Below are positions 16,584 through 24,779 of a DNA stretch of 31,970 nt, in pieces (position 1 is the stretch's first letter; each line of letters begins with the position of its first letter). Source of the stretch: Thermoplasmatales archaeon ex4484_6 (GTDB lineage Archaea > Thermoplasmatota > Penumbrarchaeia > Penumbrarchaeales > Penumbrarchaeaceae); the NCBI GenBank assembly GCA_002254385.1, contig NJDO01000002.1, forward strand, positions 1 through 31,970. Direction: 5' to 3'. Position numbers and translations under genes: made by a program. Below the pieces are notes generated by a model, which was given only the letters and a program-made list of their open reading frames with translations, did not search any database and was not told the origin of the DNA.

Positions 16584-17627
16584 TCATACACCGAGATCAT
16601 TTAGGTCCTCGCCAATTTCAAGGGCGAATTTCTTCAAAAGCTTCCTGGCGGCATCGTTCATTTTCTCTGGCGGGTCGATGTAAACAACGACATAGAGATC
16701 TCCATGGTCGCCGGTTACCGGGTCGGGAAATCCCTCTCCTTCTATCAGGAACTCCGTCCTTGACCGGGTTTTCGGAGGGATCCTTAGTGTTCTCCTTCCT
16801 TCGAGTGTATTTACACGCTGCTTTCCACCGAAAACCGCCTTTGGAAGGGATATGGATTCTTCTATGTAGAGATCGTTGTCAACCCTTCTCATATTCTCTT
16901 CCTCTGCCACGTTGACAGTGACAAGGAGATCACCCCTGGGTCCTGATCCAAGACCGTGGCCCCCTTTACCGTTAAGCTTGATGATGGCTCCATCCTCCAC
17001 ACCCGCAGGCAGGGTGACCAGCACCTTATCAACACCGTTCACCAACCCCACACCCGAGCACTTCCTGCAAAAATGCTGCATCAGGATGCCTCTACCGTTG
17101 CAGGTGGAACATACAACCCTTTGATTAACGTAACCCTGAGGTGTCTGGACCGGAGCAAGGAGGGCACCCGAGCCCCTGCAGGTGGGGCACTGAGTGACCG
17201 TGGTTCCCGGTTCGGCACCCGATCCTCCGCATCTGTCACAGGTGATCGGCATCGAGATATCCACGTACCTTTTCATTCCGTTGAAAGACTCGGAAAAACT
17301 GATGTTTAGTTCGATCTTCACATCGGATCCTCTCTGGGGAGCTATCGGAGGACCTTGATATACGTATCCGTTTGAGGAGGCCCCCATCATGCCATTCGGA
17401 GATTGTTTCCCTCTGAGCAATTCGAGATCATACTTCTCCCGCTTCAGAGGATTTGAAAGAACCTCGTAGGCTTCCTTCACCTTCTTGAATTTCTCCGCAG
17501 CCCCCATGGGGTCCTGATTGTTGAGATCGGGATGAAGGTTCTTTGCCAGTTTCCTGTAGGCCCTCTTCACTTCTTCCTGAGTGGCATCCTCTTCGATGCC
17601 CAGAATGGCATAGTAATCATCTACCAA
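16584..17627 (-). CDS. dnaJ: Chaperone DnaJ (Hsp40), TTG start, no G/F linker
   Basis: Co-chaperone that delivers substrates to DnaK and stimulates its ATPase. The J domain is intact with HPD at residues 32-34. The zinc-binding region has all four CxxCxGxG motifs: CDRCGGSG, CPTCRGSG, CSTCNGRG and CRKCSGVG. The C-terminal substrate domains follow (VTLPAGVEDGAIIKLNGKGG, then GDHGDLYVVVYI). The Gly/Phe-rich linker after the J domain is replaced by a short Gly/Ser/Pro segment. The start codon is TTG at 17627, preceded by GGTGGT six bases away; the family's usual M-x-x-DYYxILG fits this start, and no in-frame ATG lies nearby. It is the third gene of the Hsp70 module, 169 bases after dnaK, and probably has its own promoter as well. 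Confidence 0.96.
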   Translation of the reverse strand: MVDDYYAILGIEEDATQEEVKRAYRKLAKNLHPDLNNQDPMGAAEKFKKVKEAYEVLSNPLKREKYDLELLRGKQSPNGMMGASSNGYVYQGPPIAPQRGSDVKIELNISFSESFNGMKRYVDISMPITCDRCGGSGAEPGTTVTQCPTCRGSGALLAPVQTPQGYVNQRVVCSTCNGRGILMQHFCRKCSGVGLVNGVDKVLVTLPAGVEDGAIIKLNGKGGHGLGSGPRGDLLVTVNVAEEENMRRVDNDLYIEESISLPKAVFGGKQRVNTLEGRRTLRIPPKTRSRTEFLIEGEGFPDPVTGDHGDLYVVVYIDPPEKMNDAARKLLKKFALEIGEDLNDLGV

Positions 17628-17667
17628 TTGTTACCACCTTCGAGCATCTGGACCTTTATGTCCTTTT

Positions 17668-17675
17668 CTTATATT
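17668..17675 (-). promoter_or_regulatory. TATA box of dnaJ
   Basis: The - strand reads AATATAAG, about 45 bases before the TTG start. This places the transcription start near 17646 and allows dnaJ to be made separately from dnaK. Confidence 0.45.
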
Positions 17676-17747
17676 ATTCTATCCAGAAGGAGATTCTTTC
17701 GATCTTCATCCGAATATGGAAAGTGAGTGGACATACGACATGCGATA

Positions 17748-17779
17748 GGGGCGGCCCCTCAAGAAAGCGGGCCGCTCCC
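17748..17779 (-). terminator. GC-rich hairpin between dnaK and dnaJ
   Basis: GCGGCCC (17751-17757) pairs with GGGCCGC (17769-17775), extended by GGG (17748-17750) with CCC (17777-17779) across a one-base bulge. The loop is 11 bases. It begins 18 bases after the dnaK stop. No T-run follows on the - strand, so it is better seen as an mRNA 3'-end stabiliser or attenuator than a classic terminator. Confidence 0.5.
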
Positions 17780-17796
17780 TTCTCGCTATCAACGTC

Positions 17797-19989
17797 CTAC
17801 TCTAGAACTTTGATCTTTGCTCCGCATTCGGGGCACTTCACCTTGATAGGCCTTTCCGGAGTGTCTATCTCTATTTCTGTCTCACATCTGGGACACTCGA
17901 TTATTTCGGGTTCATACTCCTTCTTCTTCTTAGGTTTCGGCTTTGGTTTGGGTTTGGCCTTTTTCTTAGGTCTCTCCTCCTCTTCCTCCTCTTCCCTGGA
18001 GGGTTTCTTCTTGGGCTTCTTGGCCGATGGAGCCTCTTTCCTAGTTTTCTTTCCCTTGGAAGGTTTCCCGGTCTCCTTCTCTTCCTCCTTCGCAGGTTTC
18101 TTCTTCTTCGGAGGTGAACCCTTTATGGTGCCCTTTGCTCCACAATGCGGGCATGTTATTTTCAAGGGCCTCTTTGGAGAAGTTATCTTTATGGGCTTCT
18201 TGCACTTCGGACATTTGATTGTTATGGGTTCATATCCTTCCTCATCAACACCGGATACACCCTTGTAGGCATCTGCAAAGAGGTCCTGTGATTTCTCCGT
18301 AAGGTCTTCTATTGCCTCCTTCAACTCCTTTACATTCTTGCCATCCATCTTCTCCTTCAATGCCCTTATCGATCTCTTGGTGGACTTCATCTTCTTCTCG
18401 TCCAGCTTCTCCTCCAGTTCGATCATGGCCTTTTCCGTCGAATATATCAGGGCATCCGCCTGATTACGAAGTTCCGCAAGCTTCTTCTTCTTCTTGTCCA
18501 CCTTCTCGTATTTGGAGGCATCCTCGATCATCTTGCTGACCTCGTCCTCCGTCACACCGGAAGAGGGCTGAATGGTTATCTTCTGCTCCTTTCCCGTTGC
18601 AAGGTCCTTTGCCGAAACATTCACTATGCCATTGGCATCTATATCGAAGGTCACCTCTATCTGGGGAATACCCCTCGGTGCAGGCGGTATCCCTATCAGA
18701 TGGAATTTCCCCAGGGACTTGTTGTCCGAAGCCATCTCCCTCTCACCCTGCACGACATGGATCTCCACCGAGGTCTGATTGTCCTGTGCGGTCGAGAATA
18801 TCTGGTTCTTCCTGCAGGGTATGGTCGTGTTCCTCGGAATCAGCTTGGAGGTCAGACCTCCCACCGTCTCTACACCAAGGGAAAGGGGTGTTACATCCAG
18901 AAGAAGAACGTCCTTGACCTCCCCGGTAAGAACCCCTCCCTGGATTGCAGCTCCCACGGCAACACATTCATCGGGATTTATTCCCTTGTTGGGTGCCTTC
19001 CCGAAGAACTCCTTTATGAAGTTCTGAACTGCGGGCATTCTCGTGGAACCCCCCACAAGAAGTATCTGATCGATCTCCTTGGGTGTCAGTCCCGCATCCT
19101 TCAGAGCTCTCTTGGTGGGCCCCTTTGTCGCATCTATCAGGTCCTCTGTCAACGACTCGAATTTCGCTCTCGTCAATGTGTAGTCAATATGCTTGGGGCC
19201 ATCCTCATCCGCTGCGATGTAGGGAAGGTTGATGTTCGTATCCAGTCTCGAGGAGAGTTCAATCTTTGCCTTTTCAGCGGCCTCTTTCAGTCTCTGCATG
19301 GCATTCCTGTCCTCTCTCAGACTCAGGCCTGTCTCGTCCTGGAATTTCTCGATAAGCCAATCCATTATCCTAGCATCGAAATCATCACCACCGAGAAGGT
19401 TGTTTCCGGAAGTGGCCTTCACCTCGAAGACCCCCTCACCTATGTCAAGAATCGATACATCGAATGTGCCGCCTCCCAGGTCGAAAACGAGGATGGTCTG
19501 CTCGATCTCCTGCTTGTCAAGCCCGTATGCCAGTGATGCGGCGGTAGGTTCGTTTATTATCCTCAGAACATCGAGCTTGGCGATCCTGCCTGCATCCCTC
19601 GTTGCCTGTCTCTGTGGATCCTCGAAATATGCGGGGACTGTGATGACCGCCTTATCTATCTCCTCCCCCAGGTATTCTTCCGCATCCTTCCTCAACTTCC
19701 TGAGTATCATTGCGGATATCTCCTGGGGTGTGTACACCCGATCGTCCACCTTCACCTTGTATTTTGTACCCATCTTTCTCTTTATCGACGAGATCGTCCT
19801 CTCGGGATTTGTCACGGCCTGTCTCTTTGCCACATGTCCAACAAGTATCTCCCCATCCTCCGTGAATGCCACTACCGATGGCATTGTCCTGTGGCCTTCC
19901 GCATTCGGGATTACCACGGGTTCTCCGCCTTCCAATATGGCCATCGCGGAATAAGTGGTTCCCAGATCGATTCCAATTACCTTTGCCAT
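17797..19989 (-). CDS. dnaK: Chaperone DnaK (Hsp70) with two C-terminal zinc ribbons
   Basis: ATP-dependent Hsp70 chaperone. The nucleotide-binding domain opens with GIDLGTTYSAM and has VFDLGGGTFDVSILD; the substrate domain and the helical lid (to about residue 585) are complete. The unusual part is the tail. Residues about 593-616 form a zinc ribbon, CPKCKKPIKI...RPLKITCPHCGA. Then comes a Lys/Glu/Pro-rich linker of about 75 residues with KPKPKPKPKKKK-type repeats. Residues 699-730 form a second ribbon, CPRCETEIEI...RPIKVKCPECGA. Typical DnaK proteins end with a short disordered acidic tail instead. ATG 19989 is fixed by GGAGGG just upstream and by the family N-terminus. The gene lies between grpE and dnaJ, so the partner set is complete. 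Confidence 0.97.
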   Translation of the reverse strand: MAKVIGIDLGTTYSAMAILEGGEPVVIPNAEGHRTMPSVVAFTEDGEILVGHVAKRQAVTNPERTISSIKRKMGTKYKVKVDDRVYTPQEISAMILRKLRKDAEEYLGEEIDKAVITVPAYFEDPQRQATRDAGRIAKLDVLRIINEPTAASLAYGLDKQEIEQTILVFDLGGGTFDVSILDIGEGVFEVKATSGNNLLGGDDFDARIMDWLIEKFQDETGLSLREDRNAMQRLKEAAEKAKIELSSRLDTNINLPYIAADEDGPKHIDYTLTRAKFESLTEDLIDATKGPTKRALKDAGLTPKEIDQILLVGGSTRMPAVQNFIKEFFGKAPNKGINPDECVAVGAAIQGGVLTGEVKDVLLLDVTPLSLGVETVGGLTSKLIPRNTTIPCRKNQIFSTAQDNQTSVEIHVVQGEREMASDNKSLGKFHLIGIPPAPRGIPQIEVTFDIDANGIVNVSAKDLATGKEQKITIQPSSGVTEDEVSKMIEDASKYEKVDKKKKKLAELRNQADALIYSTEKAMIELEEKLDEKKMKSTKRSIRALKEKMDGKNVKELKEAIEDLTEKSQDLFADAYKGVSGVDEEGYEPITIKCPKCKKPIKITSPKRPLKITCPHCGAKGTIKGSPPKKKKPAKEEEKETGKPSKGKKTRKEAPSAKKPKKKPSREEEEEEERPKKKAKPKPKPKPKKKKEYEPEIIECPRCETEIEIDTPERPIKVKCPECGAKIKVLE

Positions 19990-20030
19990 TTTAACCCTCC
20001 TCGATGAATTCCGTTGCTTAAACTGTGGAT

Positions 20031-20054
20031 TTCCCCCATTTTTTTTGAGGGGAA
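20031..20054 (-). promoter_or_regulatory. Hairpin in the dnaK leader
   Basis: TTCCCC (20031-20036) pairs with GGGGAA (20049-20054) around an A/T-rich 12-base loop. It would form near the 5' end of the roughly 70-base dnaK leader predicted from the TATA box at 20081-20092. A role in heat-dependent control is possible but only inferred. Confidence 0.3.
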
Positions 20055-20080
20055 TGTTGTGATTTTCCAACTATACATTA

Positions 20081-20092
20081 GTATAAATATAT
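20081..20092 (-). promoter_or_regulatory. TATA box of dnaK
   Basis: The - strand reads ATATATTTATAC. It predicts transcription from about 20060 and an unusually long leader (about 70 bases) before ATG 19989, which carries its own ribosome site GGAGGG. Confidence 0.5.
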
Positions 20093-20173
20093 TTCCCTAT
20101 TATTTATCAGTGGAATAAAAGGAAAAATACAAGTTTTCACTATACTGGACATATGTTTTTATCGGGCTGCAGA

Positions 20174-21085
20174 TCACTCCTCTATCTCGTCCAATTCCTC
20201 GATATCCTCAACTTCGTCCATCTCCTCCTCGATCTCAGGTTTCTCCTCCTTCTTTTTCTTTTTCCCGGAGTCATCAAGAGGCTTTTCATCCTTTGCCTTG
20301 GAGAGTGATCCCTTTCGGGGTTTTCCCCCCTTGGAAACCTTCACCTTGGCAGGCCTGAGCACCATGCCATCAAGCAGATATCCCTTGGATTCCACACTTA
20401 TCACTGTATTGTCCGGTTTGGATGAATCTTCCACCATATCAACCGCTTCATGAAAGTTCGGATCGAATGGTTCATCGAGAGGATCGATCGTCGTTATCCC
20501 GTTATCCTCCATAACCTTCATGAATCCCTTCTGAATTGATCCCAATCCCTCAAGGATGGGTTTGACCCCGGATCTCCAGGAGTTCTTGCTGGCTTCCTCC
20601 ATGGCCCTTTCGAAATTGTCCATGACATCGATGAGACCCATGATAAGCTTCTTCGAACCAAGTTTAACCTGTCTGTCAAGATCCGATGAGCTCCTCTTCT
20701 TGAAATTGTCGAAATCCTTCTGGGTCCTGTCCAGCTTCTTCTCCAGGGCATTCACGACCGCAACCTTCTGGTTGAGTTCCGATTCCAAGGACTCCTTCTC
20801 GGACCTCAGATTCTCGAGTTCATCTTCCAGTATCTCGAATTCCTTCTCGAAGGATTCCTTCTCTTCCTTCAGGGATTCCAGCTCCTCCTTGAGCTTTCTT
20901 ATCTCCTTCATATTCTTGAGGAGTCTCTTCTTTATACCATCCGATATGGGCATCTTCCTTGCCTTTATGGTTTCCTTTTCATCGGACATCTTTGTGCTCT
21001 TTTTTTTCGAGGAGGGGGAGCTCTCCTCCTCCGTATCCTCTTCTTCCTCGTCAAGGTCGAATTCGAACTCCTCCTCATTATTCAT
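20174..21085 (-). CDS. grpE: GrpE nucleotide exchange factor with long charged tails
   Basis: Nucleotide exchange factor that releases ADP from DnaK. The GrpE beta domain ends with the family signature GYLLDGMVLRPAKVKVSKG (about residues 230-250). Before it lies a long coiled coil (about 60-135) of Glu/Leu/Lys heptads, then the DFDNFKKR segment usual for the dimer stalk. The first 35 residues are strongly acidic. After the core, 55 further residues are Lys-rich then acidic, ending EDIEELDEIEE. The total of 303 residues is clearly longer than most GrpE proteins (about 180-220). The start is ATG 21085, where the acidic N-terminus begins; the frame is open upstream into the raSEA end but has no ribosome site there. 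Confidence 0.93.
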   Translation of the reverse strand: MNNEEEFEFDLDEEEEDTEEESSPSSKKKSTKMSDEKETIKARKMPISDGIKKRLLKNMKEIRKLKEELESLKEEKESFEKEFEILEDELENLRSEKESLESELNQKVAVVNALEKKLDRTQKDFDNFKKRSSSDLDRQVKLGSKKLIMGLIDVMDNFERAMEEASKNSWRSGVKPILEGLGSIQKGFMKVMEDNGITTIDPLDEPFDPNFHEAVDMVEDSSKPDNTVISVESKGYLLDGMVLRPAKVKVSKGGKPRKGSLSKAKDEKPLDDSGKKKKKEEKPEIEEEMDEVEDIEELDEIEE

Positions 21086-21144
21086 GCTAACCACGGACTC
21101 CTTTGGAAGTCTTGAAAGAACCGTTGGTAGATAATGTTTTTCTC

Positions 21145-21154
21145 GATATTTATC
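21145..21154 (-). promoter_or_regulatory. TATA-like box of grpE
   Basis: The - strand reads GATAAATATC, predicting transcription from about 21123 and a leader of nearly 40 bases including AAAGGAG before ATG 21085. Confidence 0.4.
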
Positions 21155-21213
21155 AAATGAAATATTACACCTCCCGAGGAATAATCGGAATGAATTGAGG
21201 TTCTGGGATGCTC

Positions 21214-22224
21214 TCAGGTTCTGTCCGCGGATAACGGGTCCACTCTGCTGGACATAAGGAGGGATTCCCATTTACCATAACAGCACGATTGGGGAGCCGG
21301 GAGATCCGCAACATCGTTCGTGATCGAGAATTCTCCTATACCGGATAGAACGACGTCATCACACTTTCCGCAGTTGTGAGCACCCCTTCTCTTTCCACCT
21401 GCAGTGGGTGATGACATGAGATGAATATCCTTCCCTGTTTCCTTCTTCGACTGACGCAGCACATCCACGAGGCTCCATAACCAGGGAGGGCGGTACAGCC
21501 CGGCAGCAAACAATCTCTCTACATGTGTGTTTGTTTGAATGTTCATTGGATTGACGGATATCCTAGAGCCGGGAAAGCTATCACGGATGTCTGCAATGGA
21601 GTTCTTCGCATCCTCCATTGACCCCCATTCTCCAAGAAGAGGAGGTTTGAGGAGCAGATATGTCTTTAGAAGACAACCCGAATCGATTATGAGATCCGCA
21701 CCTTCCGCGTACTGGGAATAGGTGAAACCCTTCCTGATGTACCTTGCTCTAATTATATCGGACGAGGATTCCAATCCAATTGCCACTTCCAGGTCTGCAA
21801 CAAACCGTCTCAATGCCGCAAGCTGCTTATCCTCAATGAATTCCGGCCTGCTTTCCACGAGAACCCTTGACGATGGCGCAGCATCACCGATCTTGGATAT
21901 TATTGAGATCTGGGCATCCTTGGGGATCTCATTCGGGTCAAGGAAAGAACCCGATGTGAAAATCTTGATGTAGGGTTCGCTCTCGTATCGGTCCATTGCG
22001 TATTCAACCTGCATCAGAAGCTCCTTCTCGGAAACGGCATTCCTGTCCACATTGTTGTTGTACCCGCACATGGTGCATCCTACCTTTTTTGACCATGTGC
22101 AGCCGGGACCATCCAGTATCATTACCAGGGCATCTACCGCTCTTCCTCCGATCGAATCCCTCTCTTTCCAGACCGATAGAGGTCTGTTTCTTGTTCCGTC
22201 ATCATCGGAGGCCCCGATATCCAT
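21214..22224 (-). CDS. raSEA: Archaeosine radical SAM enzyme RaSEA
   Basis: Radical SAM lyase that, with archaeosine synthase ArcS, forms archaeosine at position 15 of archaeal tRNAs. The iron-sulfur site reads CTWSKKVGCTMCGYNNN, that is C-x7-C-x2-C, the non-standard spacing seen in this family (old TIGR01210) rather than the usual CxxxCxxC. A second family hallmark near the C-terminus is HNCGKCDDVVLSGIGEFSITND, resembling the usual HNCxxCDxxVxxxIxxFSxTQD. The length of 336 residues is normal. No arcS gene lies in the window. It is the last gene of the mcm operon, eight bases after the DUF424 gene. A general radical SAM protein of another function is a weak alternative. Confidence 0.87.
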   Translation of the reverse strand: MDIGASDDDGTRNRPLSVWKERDSIGGRAVDALVMILDGPGCTWSKKVGCTMCGYNNNVDRNAVSEKELLMQVEYAMDRYESEPYIKIFTSGSFLDPNEIPKDAQISIISKIGDAAPSSRVLVESRPEFIEDKQLAALRRFVADLEVAIGLESSSDIIRARYIRKGFTYSQYAEGADLIIDSGCLLKTYLLLKPPLLGEWGSMEDAKNSIADIRDSFPGSRISVNPMNIQTNTHVERLFAAGLYRPPWLWSLVDVLRQSKKETGKDIHLMSSPTAGGKRRGAHNCGKCDDVVLSGIGEFSITNDVADLPAPQSCCYGKWESLLMSSRVDPLSADRT

Positions 22225-22232
22225 GTCGATGA

Positions 22233-22523
22233 CTAGGAATGTATGATATAAATCTGTATGTGCGGAATACCTTCAATGAATATCACCGAATCCTCATCGG
22301 CAAGTGAGGCGCCGATAAAAAGTGAGACACTATCCTCTCCCACGGCATTGATGCTGGTTACAAAGGCAACCGTTCGCAATATCGTCTCTCCGGGCGTGAC
22401 TTCACCTCCGAAGAAATCTTCCGATACCCGAAATTGGATCTCATCCTTCTTCAGGATCCTTCCGAGGAGATTCTCATCGCAGACAGCCATAACACTCGTT
22501 CTGCCCTTTCCGTGGATCTTCAT
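22233..22523 (-). CDS. DUF424 family protein
   Basis: Archaeal protein of 96 residues with the DUF424 pattern: an opening segment with AVCDENLLGRILKKDEIQFRVSEDFFGGE, a central helix (AFVTSINAVGEDSVSLFIGASLADEDSVI) and the ending IEGIPHIQIYI. Its function is uncharacterised. It sits between mcm (24 bases upstream of its frame) and raSEA (eight bases downstream), so it is expressed with replication and tRNA-modification genes. ATG 22523 is used; the TTG just before it is in frame but less likely. Confidence 0.85.
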   Translation of the reverse strand: MKIHGKGRTSVMAVCDENLLGRILKKDEIQFRVSEDFFGGEVTPGETILRTVAFVTSINAVGEDSVSLFIGASLADEDSVIFIEGIPHIQIYIIHS

Positions 22524-22550
22524 CAATATATTTCCCTGCAGTATATCACC

Positions 22551-24674
22551 TCAGAGAACAGAGTATTCACCCGATCTCGGTTCGAAGATGGCTCCCTCGT
22601 CCTGCAGCTTTCGCAGGTAGTTGTCGAGCTCCCTCTCCTCTATATTGAGTTCGGCTGCATGTATGACCAGATCCTTTCTCTTTATCCTTCCGTCCCTTGA
22701 CTGCTCCTTTATCAATCTTACGATATCGTACATCCTGTCCTTTTGACTCTTGAAACCACTCCCCATCACACCATCGATATCGTATGTACCCGAATCGGTC
22801 AGTGCGATATCCCTGAGTGAATACCTCATCAGTTCTATGGCAGTTCTCGCATCCTGTCTCGAGACGGTCTGGGCAAGTCTCGTCCTTGCCGAAGCTTCTG
22901 CCATCCTGACAAGGGCCTCCAGCTGTCTTGCCGTAAGAGCCACACTACCTCCTCCCTCCCCCCCAAAGGAGGCATTCTCCGCTCTCAGATTCACATAGAA
23001 ATCCATTATCTCCTGTCTTGCCTCATCGCTCAAGACGGGAAAGCATACTCTTCGGGCATAGGCAACATATTTCCTCAATTTCTCCGCTTCTATCACCGGC
23101 ATGGCCCTGTCGACGATGTCGCTTCCCTCCTCGATCATCCTCTTCAACCTGGTATCACCCGTGGCTTCCGACATCTTCAGCTCACCAAGCCAGTGCATTT
23201 CCAGAACGGCCTTTGCCAGCTTTCTGTCCTCCTCCACCCTCGGTTCGTCGGTCATGGTGAATATTAGATCGAATCTTGACCTGAGAGGAGGAGGCAGGTT
23301 TATCTGTTCATGCTTCGGCTGTCCCATACGGAACCTGCCCTGTTTGGGATTTGCAGCCCCCAGAACGGAACATCTGCTCTGGAGTGTGGCCTGTATTCCC
23401 GCCTTCGCAATCGACACCGTCTGCTGTTCCATGGCCTCATGCATTGCGGACCTGTCCGATTCCGTCATCTTGTCCATTTCATCTATACATGCAAGACCCA
23501 TGTCTGCAAGTACCATCACTCCGGCCTCAAGTGTATACCTGCCTTCACCGAAGTCATCCTTCACCACTGCCGCTGTCAGCCCGGCTGCGGATGCTGACTT
23601 TCCCGATGTGAATATCCCCCTGGGGGCAAGTGTGCTCATGTAGGTCAGAAGCTGCGATTTGGCAGTACCGGGGTCCCCAACCAGCAGTAGATGTATGTCC
23701 CCCCTCCCCCGGGACCCATCCGGATATTCCTTGGCAACACCGCCGAAAAGCTGCAGAGCAAGGGACTCCTTGATATGATCCAGACCGAAGATGGAAGGAG
23801 CTATTGAAGATTTGATCTTTGTGAAGATGTGCATATCCTTTGCAAGCTTTTGTGCTTCCTCTATATCTTCATTTGTAAGCTCCATATCATCGTAGACCTG
23901 ATCGTTTGAATCTATGCAGTTCCCGAAAAGGTAGATATCGAATACCGTGCCTTTTACCTGCCCCTCCTTTCTCTGCTTTGCCTTGAGAACACCGGTTACC
24001 GAGATCCGGTCACCGGGGGCCACCTTCCCGCAGAGGTCATCCTCCAGCATTATAGAGATCCTCTGGGGCTGATCTCCCCCCCTCAGACCTTCCGGAAATT
24101 CCTGCACCTCTATCTTCTGGCTGTCAATGAATATGGAATCGGCAATATTGAACCTGAAGGTGGTGGAACCGGCTCTCTTCCCGCACCCGCCTTCATCTTT
24201 GGGACATTCCAACGGTTCCTTGAAATGGAAGGGATCCTGTTCGATCTCCTGCTTGAAACCGCAGGAAGAACATGAGAAGACCCCGATAAGCAGTTTGGGG
24301 CGGACCTCGGTGACCTTCCTTACAATACCTTCTATCGAAATGAACTTGGAAAGGTTCTCCGCCCTGAGATCGCGTATGGGAATCTTGTCGTTCTTGAAAA
24401 GGTCTCTTATCCTTAGATTGATAACGACCCTCTGGTCCGGGTCAAGCAGGGAATGGACCGCCGACTCCCCCAGCCGTATCATCATCTCCGGCCTATCAAG
24501 AACCGACTCGGCAAGGTCACCATTTACACGATATATATCACTGAAATTTATCTCGACGGATCTTATCTCGGGATACTTGTCCGCGATGGACTTGATCCTG
24601 GTGGACATATCCGTTACGGAAAAAAAGTCCAACCACAGCTGATAGGCGGTCTCATCGTCCATGTATCTCTCCAT
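22551..24674 (-). CDS. mcm: Replicative DNA helicase MCM
   Basis: Hexameric replicative helicase. The N-terminal DNA-binding domain has a zinc site with CSSCG followed by CPKDEGGCGKR. The AAA+ core shows Walker A (VGDPGTAKSQ), Walker B (CIDEMDKM), sensor 1 (GAANPKQGRF) and the arginine finger (LRSRFDLIF). A winged helix closes the protein (about residues 640-707, ending EGAIFEPRSGEYSVL). No intein interrupts it. The TATA box at 24721-24731 implies transcription near 24702, and GGGAG lies seven bases before ATG 24674, so that start is chosen over the in-frame ATGs at 24692 and 24710. It leads the mcm, DUF424, raSEA operon. Confidence 0.97.
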   Translation of the reverse strand: MERYMDDETAYQLWLDFFSVTDMSTRIKSIADKYPEIRSVEINFSDIYRVNGDLAESVLDRPEMMIRLGESAVHSLLDPDQRVVINLRIRDLFKNDKIPIRDLRAENLSKFISIEGIVRKVTEVRPKLLIGVFSCSSCGFKQEIEQDPFHFKEPLECPKDEGGCGKRAGSTTFRFNIADSIFIDSQKIEVQEFPEGLRGGDQPQRISIMLEDDLCGKVAPGDRISVTGVLKAKQRKEGQVKGTVFDIYLFGNCIDSNDQVYDDMELTNEDIEEAQKLAKDMHIFTKIKSSIAPSIFGLDHIKESLALQLFGGVAKEYPDGSRGRGDIHLLLVGDPGTAKSQLLTYMSTLAPRGIFTSGKSASAAGLTAAVVKDDFGEGRYTLEAGVMVLADMGLACIDEMDKMTESDRSAMHEAMEQQTVSIAKAGIQATLQSRCSVLGAANPKQGRFRMGQPKHEQINLPPPLRSRFDLIFTMTDEPRVEEDRKLAKAVLEMHWLGELKMSEATGDTRLKRMIEEGSDIVDRAMPVIEAEKLRKYVAYARRVCFPVLSDEARQEIMDFYVNLRAENASFGGEGGGSVALTARQLEALVRMAEASARTRLAQTVSRQDARTAIELMRYSLRDIALTDSGTYDIDGVMGSGFKSQKDRMYDIVRLIKEQSRDGRIKRKDLVIHAAELNIEERELDNYLRKLQDEGAIFEPRSGEYSVL

Positions 24675-24720
24675 GGTAAGGCTCCCATACATCCCCGGTA
24701 TCGTTACCATATCGACATCG

Positions 24721-24731
24721 GGTATTTTTAT
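24721..24731 (-). promoter_or_regulatory. TATA box of mcm
   Basis: The - strand reads ATAAAAATACC, about 50 bases before ATG 24674. A second TATA-like box for the opposite gene lies just beside it at 24738-24745. Confidence 0.45.
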
Positions 24732-24737
24732 GCATCT

Positions 24738-24745
24738 GTTTTATG
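24738..24745 (+). promoter_or_regulatory. TATA-like box of the zinc-ribbon/winged-helix gene
   Basis: GTTTTATG predicts transcription near 24767 and a leader of about 13 bases before ATG 24780. The two promoters of this divergent pair nearly touch, so use of one may affect the other. Confidence 0.35.
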
Positions 24746-24779
24746 GGAACCAGTGGAAATAAAGGGGTCCTCCGGTGAG

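Noticed and set aside
18700..19536. Long + strand frames opposite dnaK (also 17543-18268 and 19229-19954)
   Set aside because: They are antisense to strongly conserved DnaK codons, have no family likeness, and reflect the base composition of the real gene.
22551..24674. Intein in MCM
   Set aside because: The Walker A, Walker B and arginine-finger regions are continuous and the length is normal for an intein-free MCM.
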